64,000 bases of DNA from Candidatus Baltobacteraceae bacterium (GTDB lineage Bacteria; Vulcanimicrobiota; Vulcanimicrobiia; Vulcanimicrobiales; Vulcanimicrobiaceae). Of the stretch, positions 62,052 to 64,000 are shown piece after piece. The first letter of the stretch is position 1, and each line of letters begins with the position of its first letter. The stretch lies in assembly GCA_036489885.1 (NCBI GenBank), contig DASXEW010000003.1, positions 124,001 to 188,000 of the forward strand. Direction: 5' to 3'. The notes below the pieces were generated by a model. The model did no database searches, was not told where the DNA came from, and saw only the letters and a program-made list of their open reading frames with translations. A program made the position numbers and the translations under genes.

Positions 62052-62921
62052 TTAACCTTCCGGAGCGCGAGAACGGATGGCGATGGCAACGCACGCAATG
62101 ACGGCAAGCGCATAGACGAGATCGCGCGGCCTTACTGCCTCGCGAACGATCACGTGTGAGATTCCGATCGTGACGAGCGGCTGCAGCACGAGCAGCTGGC
62201 TGATTCGAGCTGTACCTCCCAGCTGCATCCCCCTATACCACGCCATTGCACCGAGAAACATGCTGATTAGCGAGACCCAAGCAAAACCACCCCACGCAGC
62301 CGGTGACACGTCGTGGGGCGGTGATTTAATCAGATCGATTCCCAGAGGGACGATAACGACGGGGATCATCAATAGCAGCGCCCACGACAGCGTTTTGTCG
62401 GCGCCGAGCGTGTGCGAAAGGCGCGAACCTTCGACATACGCGATGCTCGTGCTGACGACGGCGGCTACGAAATAAAGGTCGGCCACGCCGAAACCGCCGC
62501 CGGATGCGAAGACATACGCCGTAACGGCAATGAGCGCGCCGATGCAGCCGACCCAAAACATTGCGGGTGGACGTTCGTGGTTCCGAATGACTGCAAGCGC
62601 AGCTGTCGCGGAGGGCGCGAAACCCGCAACGACGGCGCCATGAACGGATGATGCCGTCGCGAGACCGAGTGCCACGAACCATGGGTACCCTATCGCGAGA
62701 CCGGCGCCGGTGACCGCGAGAACGGCGAGATCTCGCCAGGCGGGAACGCGGACGCGAGAGACGATCAACAACACCCCGCCGAGAGTGCCGGCGATGACGA
62801 TGCGCCCCGCGGTTACGACAAACGGATCGAAGCCGGTTATCGCCAGCTTCGTGGCCGGAAACGTTCCACTGAAGGCGACGATCCCGATCATTCCAAGGAG
62901 CACGCCGCCGCGAAGGTTCAC
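62052..62921 (-). CDS. EamA/DMT-family transporter (GTG start)
   Basis: A 289-residue membrane protein with ten predicted helices in two EamA repeats (first GGVLLGMIGIVAFSGTFPATKLAI..., second beginning near GADKTLSWALLLMIPVVIV). DMT proteins export or import amino acids and other metabolites; the substrate is unknown. The GTG start overlaps the acylphosphatase stop by 4 nt (GTGA), so it is the third gene of aldolase-acylphosphatase-EamA. Confidence 0.88.
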   Translation of the reverse strand: MNLRGGVLLGMIGIVAFSGTFPATKLAITGFDPFVVTAGRIVIAGTLGGVLLIVSRVRVPAWRDLAVLAVTGAGLAIGYPWFVALGLATASSVHGAVVAGFAPSATAALAVIRNHERPPAMFWVGCIGALIAVTAYVFASGGGFGVADLYFVAAVVSTSIAYVEGSRLSHTLGADKTLSWALLLMIPVVIVPLGIDLIKSPPHDVSPAAWGGFAWVSLISMFLGAMAWYRGMQLGGTARISQLLVLQPLVTIGISHVIVREAVRPRDLVYALAVIACVAIAIRSRAPEG

Positions 62922-63190
62922 CGCAAAACGCTAAATCCGCTGATGCCTCGCGCTTGGTCTTCGCGGCGCTCGACGCGATCGACATGCGCGCCGCTCGGCG
63001 GATCGCGCAGGACCGCGTCGATGAAATCGTTTACGGCATCGTCATCGCCCTCGACGTCGATTTCGACCGCGCCCGACGCCAAATTACGCACCGTTCCGGC
63101 GACCGGAAATCGCGCGGCGAGACGAATGACGGTATAACGAAAGCCGACTCCCTGGACGCGACCGTGCAGCTCGAGAACGATGCGCGCTAT
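62918..63190 (-). CDS. Acylphosphatase (non-canonical start likely)
   Basis: A ~90-residue acylphosphatase hydrolysing acyl-phosphate bonds. GRVQGVGFRYTVIRLA holds the catalytic Arg loop, and GTVRNLASGAVEIDVEGDDDAVNDFID contains the catalytic Asn. The family starts a few residues before GRVQGVGF. The only canonical start in frame (63283) adds 31 unrelated residues read from inside the aldolase gene. ATA 63190, overlapping the aldolase TAG, gives the natural N-terminus ARIVLELHGRVQGVGF; ATC 63181 is another option. The stop overlaps the EamA start. Confidence 0.85.
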   Translation of the reverse strand: MARIVLELHGRVQGVGFRYTVIRLAARFPVAGTVRNLASGAVEIDVEGDDDAVNDFIDAVLRDPPSGAHVDRVERREDQARGISGFSVLR

Positions 63191-63957
63191 GCCTTGACCT
63201 CGGCGCGCGCACCCTTCGCAGCACGCAAAAGCATCCCGCTGTCGCCCGAATAGCCGACAAGCGTGTAGCCCATTGCAACGCAATCATTCGCAAACGCGGC
63301 GTCATGAATCTGAATGCCGGCATATTTGCCGTGCTTTTTCGCAATTTGCGGTATGAGAGCGATCGCTTCCTTATACTTCGCGCTCATCTTCGACCAGATA
63401 AGCGCCGGCTCACCCATTGTTAGGGCCAAATCGTTCGGTCCGACGAAGAGCAAATCGACGCCTTCGGTCGCTGCGATCGAATCTGCATTCTTGACGGCTT
63501 CGGGCGTTTCGATTTGCACCATCAGCATCGTTTCCTCGTTCGCACGCGGACGATATTCGGGCATCTCCGCTCCGAATGCGATCGGTGCGCGAATCCCGCC
63601 GCAGCTCCGATTTCCAAGCGGCGGATATTTTGCATCGGCGACGGCCGCTTTGGCTTGGGTCGAGTCGTTGACGACGGGGACGAGCGTACCGTACGCACCC
63701 ATATCGAGCACCTTCTGAATGAGCGACGATTCGTTCCATGTAACGCGTACGAATGGAACGCAACCCGCGGCCCGGCACGCGTTGATGAGATGGATAACGG
63801 CGCTACCGGCGATCGGACCGTGCTCGGTGTCGACCATCAGCCATTCGAATCCGGCGGCGGCCATGATTTCAGCAGACAGCGGGCTCTCGAAGGCGAGCCA
63901 CGAACCGACGCTTACGCCACCAGCCCGCAATTTGTTTCTTACTGTGTTTTCACGCAT
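63187..63957 (-). CDS. HpcH/HpaI-family aldolase
   Basis: A 256-residue TIM-barrel class II aldolase of the HpcH/HpaI (2-keto-3-deoxy-L-rhamnonate/4-hydroxy-2-oxoheptanedioate) type. Signatures: SVGSWLAFESPLSAEIMAAAGFEWLMVDTEHGP, VRVTWNESSLIQKVLDMGAYGTLVPVV, MVQIETPEAVKNADSIAATEGVDLLFVGPNDLALTMG. The metal ligands are the Glu in QIETPEA and the Asp in GPNDLA. It cleaves 2-keto-3-deoxy acids to pyruvate and an aldehyde. It leads the operon with acylphosphatase and EamA. Confidence 0.92.
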   Translation of the reverse strand: MRENTVRNKLRAGGVSVGSWLAFESPLSAEIMAAAGFEWLMVDTEHGPIAGSAVIHLINACRAAGCVPFVRVTWNESSLIQKVLDMGAYGTLVPVVNDSTQAKAAVADAKYPPLGNRSCGGIRAPIAFGAEMPEYRPRANEETMLMVQIETPEAVKNADSIAATEGVDLLFVGPNDLALTMGEPALIWSKMSAKYKEAIALIPQIAKKHGKYAGIQIHDAAFANDCVAMGYTLVGYSGDSGMLLRAAKGARAEVKA

Positions 63958-63967
63958 TACCCAAACT

Positions 63968-64000
63968 ATGCGTCTCCTGACGCCGTTCCTGTTTGCGACA
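63968..64000 (+). CDS. Start of a gene running off the window (possible signal peptide)
   Basis: An ATG 11 bp from the divergent aldolase start opens a frame with residues MRLLTPFLFAT up to the last base. The basic-hydrophobic pattern looks like the beginning of a signal peptide, but only eleven codons are visible. Confidence 0.35.
   Translation, partial: MRLLTPFLFAT

Overview
The window is gene-dense, GC-rich bacterial chromosome. About 70 protein genes are packed with 1-4 nt overlaps (ATGA, GTGA, TAGTG). There is one tRNA gene and no insertion sequence, phage or CRISPR array. Several traits point to an outer-membrane-bearing relative of the Terrabacteria: a TamB-like protein and an Lgt/LspA lipoprotein pathway occur together with DivIVA and SepF, CsaB with a DUF5693 protein, and flagellar genes. 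The best guess is Candidatus Eremiobacterota (WPS-2/Vulcanimicrobiota). This is inferred from gene content and protein style, not from a marker-gene comparison.

Layout. 1-6.9 kb: end of a PLC-type phosphoesterase, a 7TM diguanylate cyclase, a class II Fic enzyme, an SPFH protein, MaoC and Kup. 6.9-10.9 kb: reverse-strand flagellar operon flgF-flgG-mini-flgJ-fliA plus two unknown genes. 11-17.5 kb: HAD hydrolase, methyltransferase, a YCII/ECF42 sigma pair, a Uma2/LigC-type DNA ligase pair, and an ECF sigma with a small membrane partner. 17.4-20.9 kb: operon yggS-sepF-divIVA-gvpL/F-leuB. 22-26 kb: lgt facing ccdA-lspA-rluD-tgt. 26-32 kb: an island with three LuxR-type regulators and four small unknown genes, one of 29 codons. 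32-42 kb: one long reverse operon, DUF5693 - two secreted aspartyl proteases - csaB - M50 protease - ileS. It is headed by a structured leader RNA with its own terminator and closed by a strong terminator. 42-50.7 kb: a quinone reductase, a Tat-exported NHL protein, hom behind a Thr/Met/Ile leader-peptide attenuator, envelope proteins, SDR, enoyl-CoA hydratase, acyltransferase and SGNH hydrolase. 50.8-59 kb: the TamB-like protein, a glycine-rich lipoprotein, a glycine-zipper protein, a Crp/Fnr regulator and an RsbW-like kinase. 59-64 kb: a polar amino-acid ABC transporter, tRNA-Val, a DMT exporter, acylphosphatase and an HpcH/HpaI aldolase.

How it fits together. Much of the window serves the envelope: lipoprotein maturation, disulfide electron supply, CsaB-type pyruvylation of wall polymers (anchor for SLH proteins), outer-membrane assembly and surface proteins. 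The most informative regulatory element is the hom attenuator. It has a leader peptide rich in Met, Thr and Ile codons, a perfect 10-bp antiterminator and a 9-bp terminator. A second structured RNA (H-type pseudoknot, GNRA hairpin, terminator) precedes the csaB/ileS operon and matches no riboswitch I recognise. Several genes (csaB, an SDR, a LigC-type ligase, probably rluD and acylphosphatase) have conserved N-termini that no ATG, GTG or TTG codon can start. CTG, twice in a CTGA stop/start overlap, is the simplest explanation.
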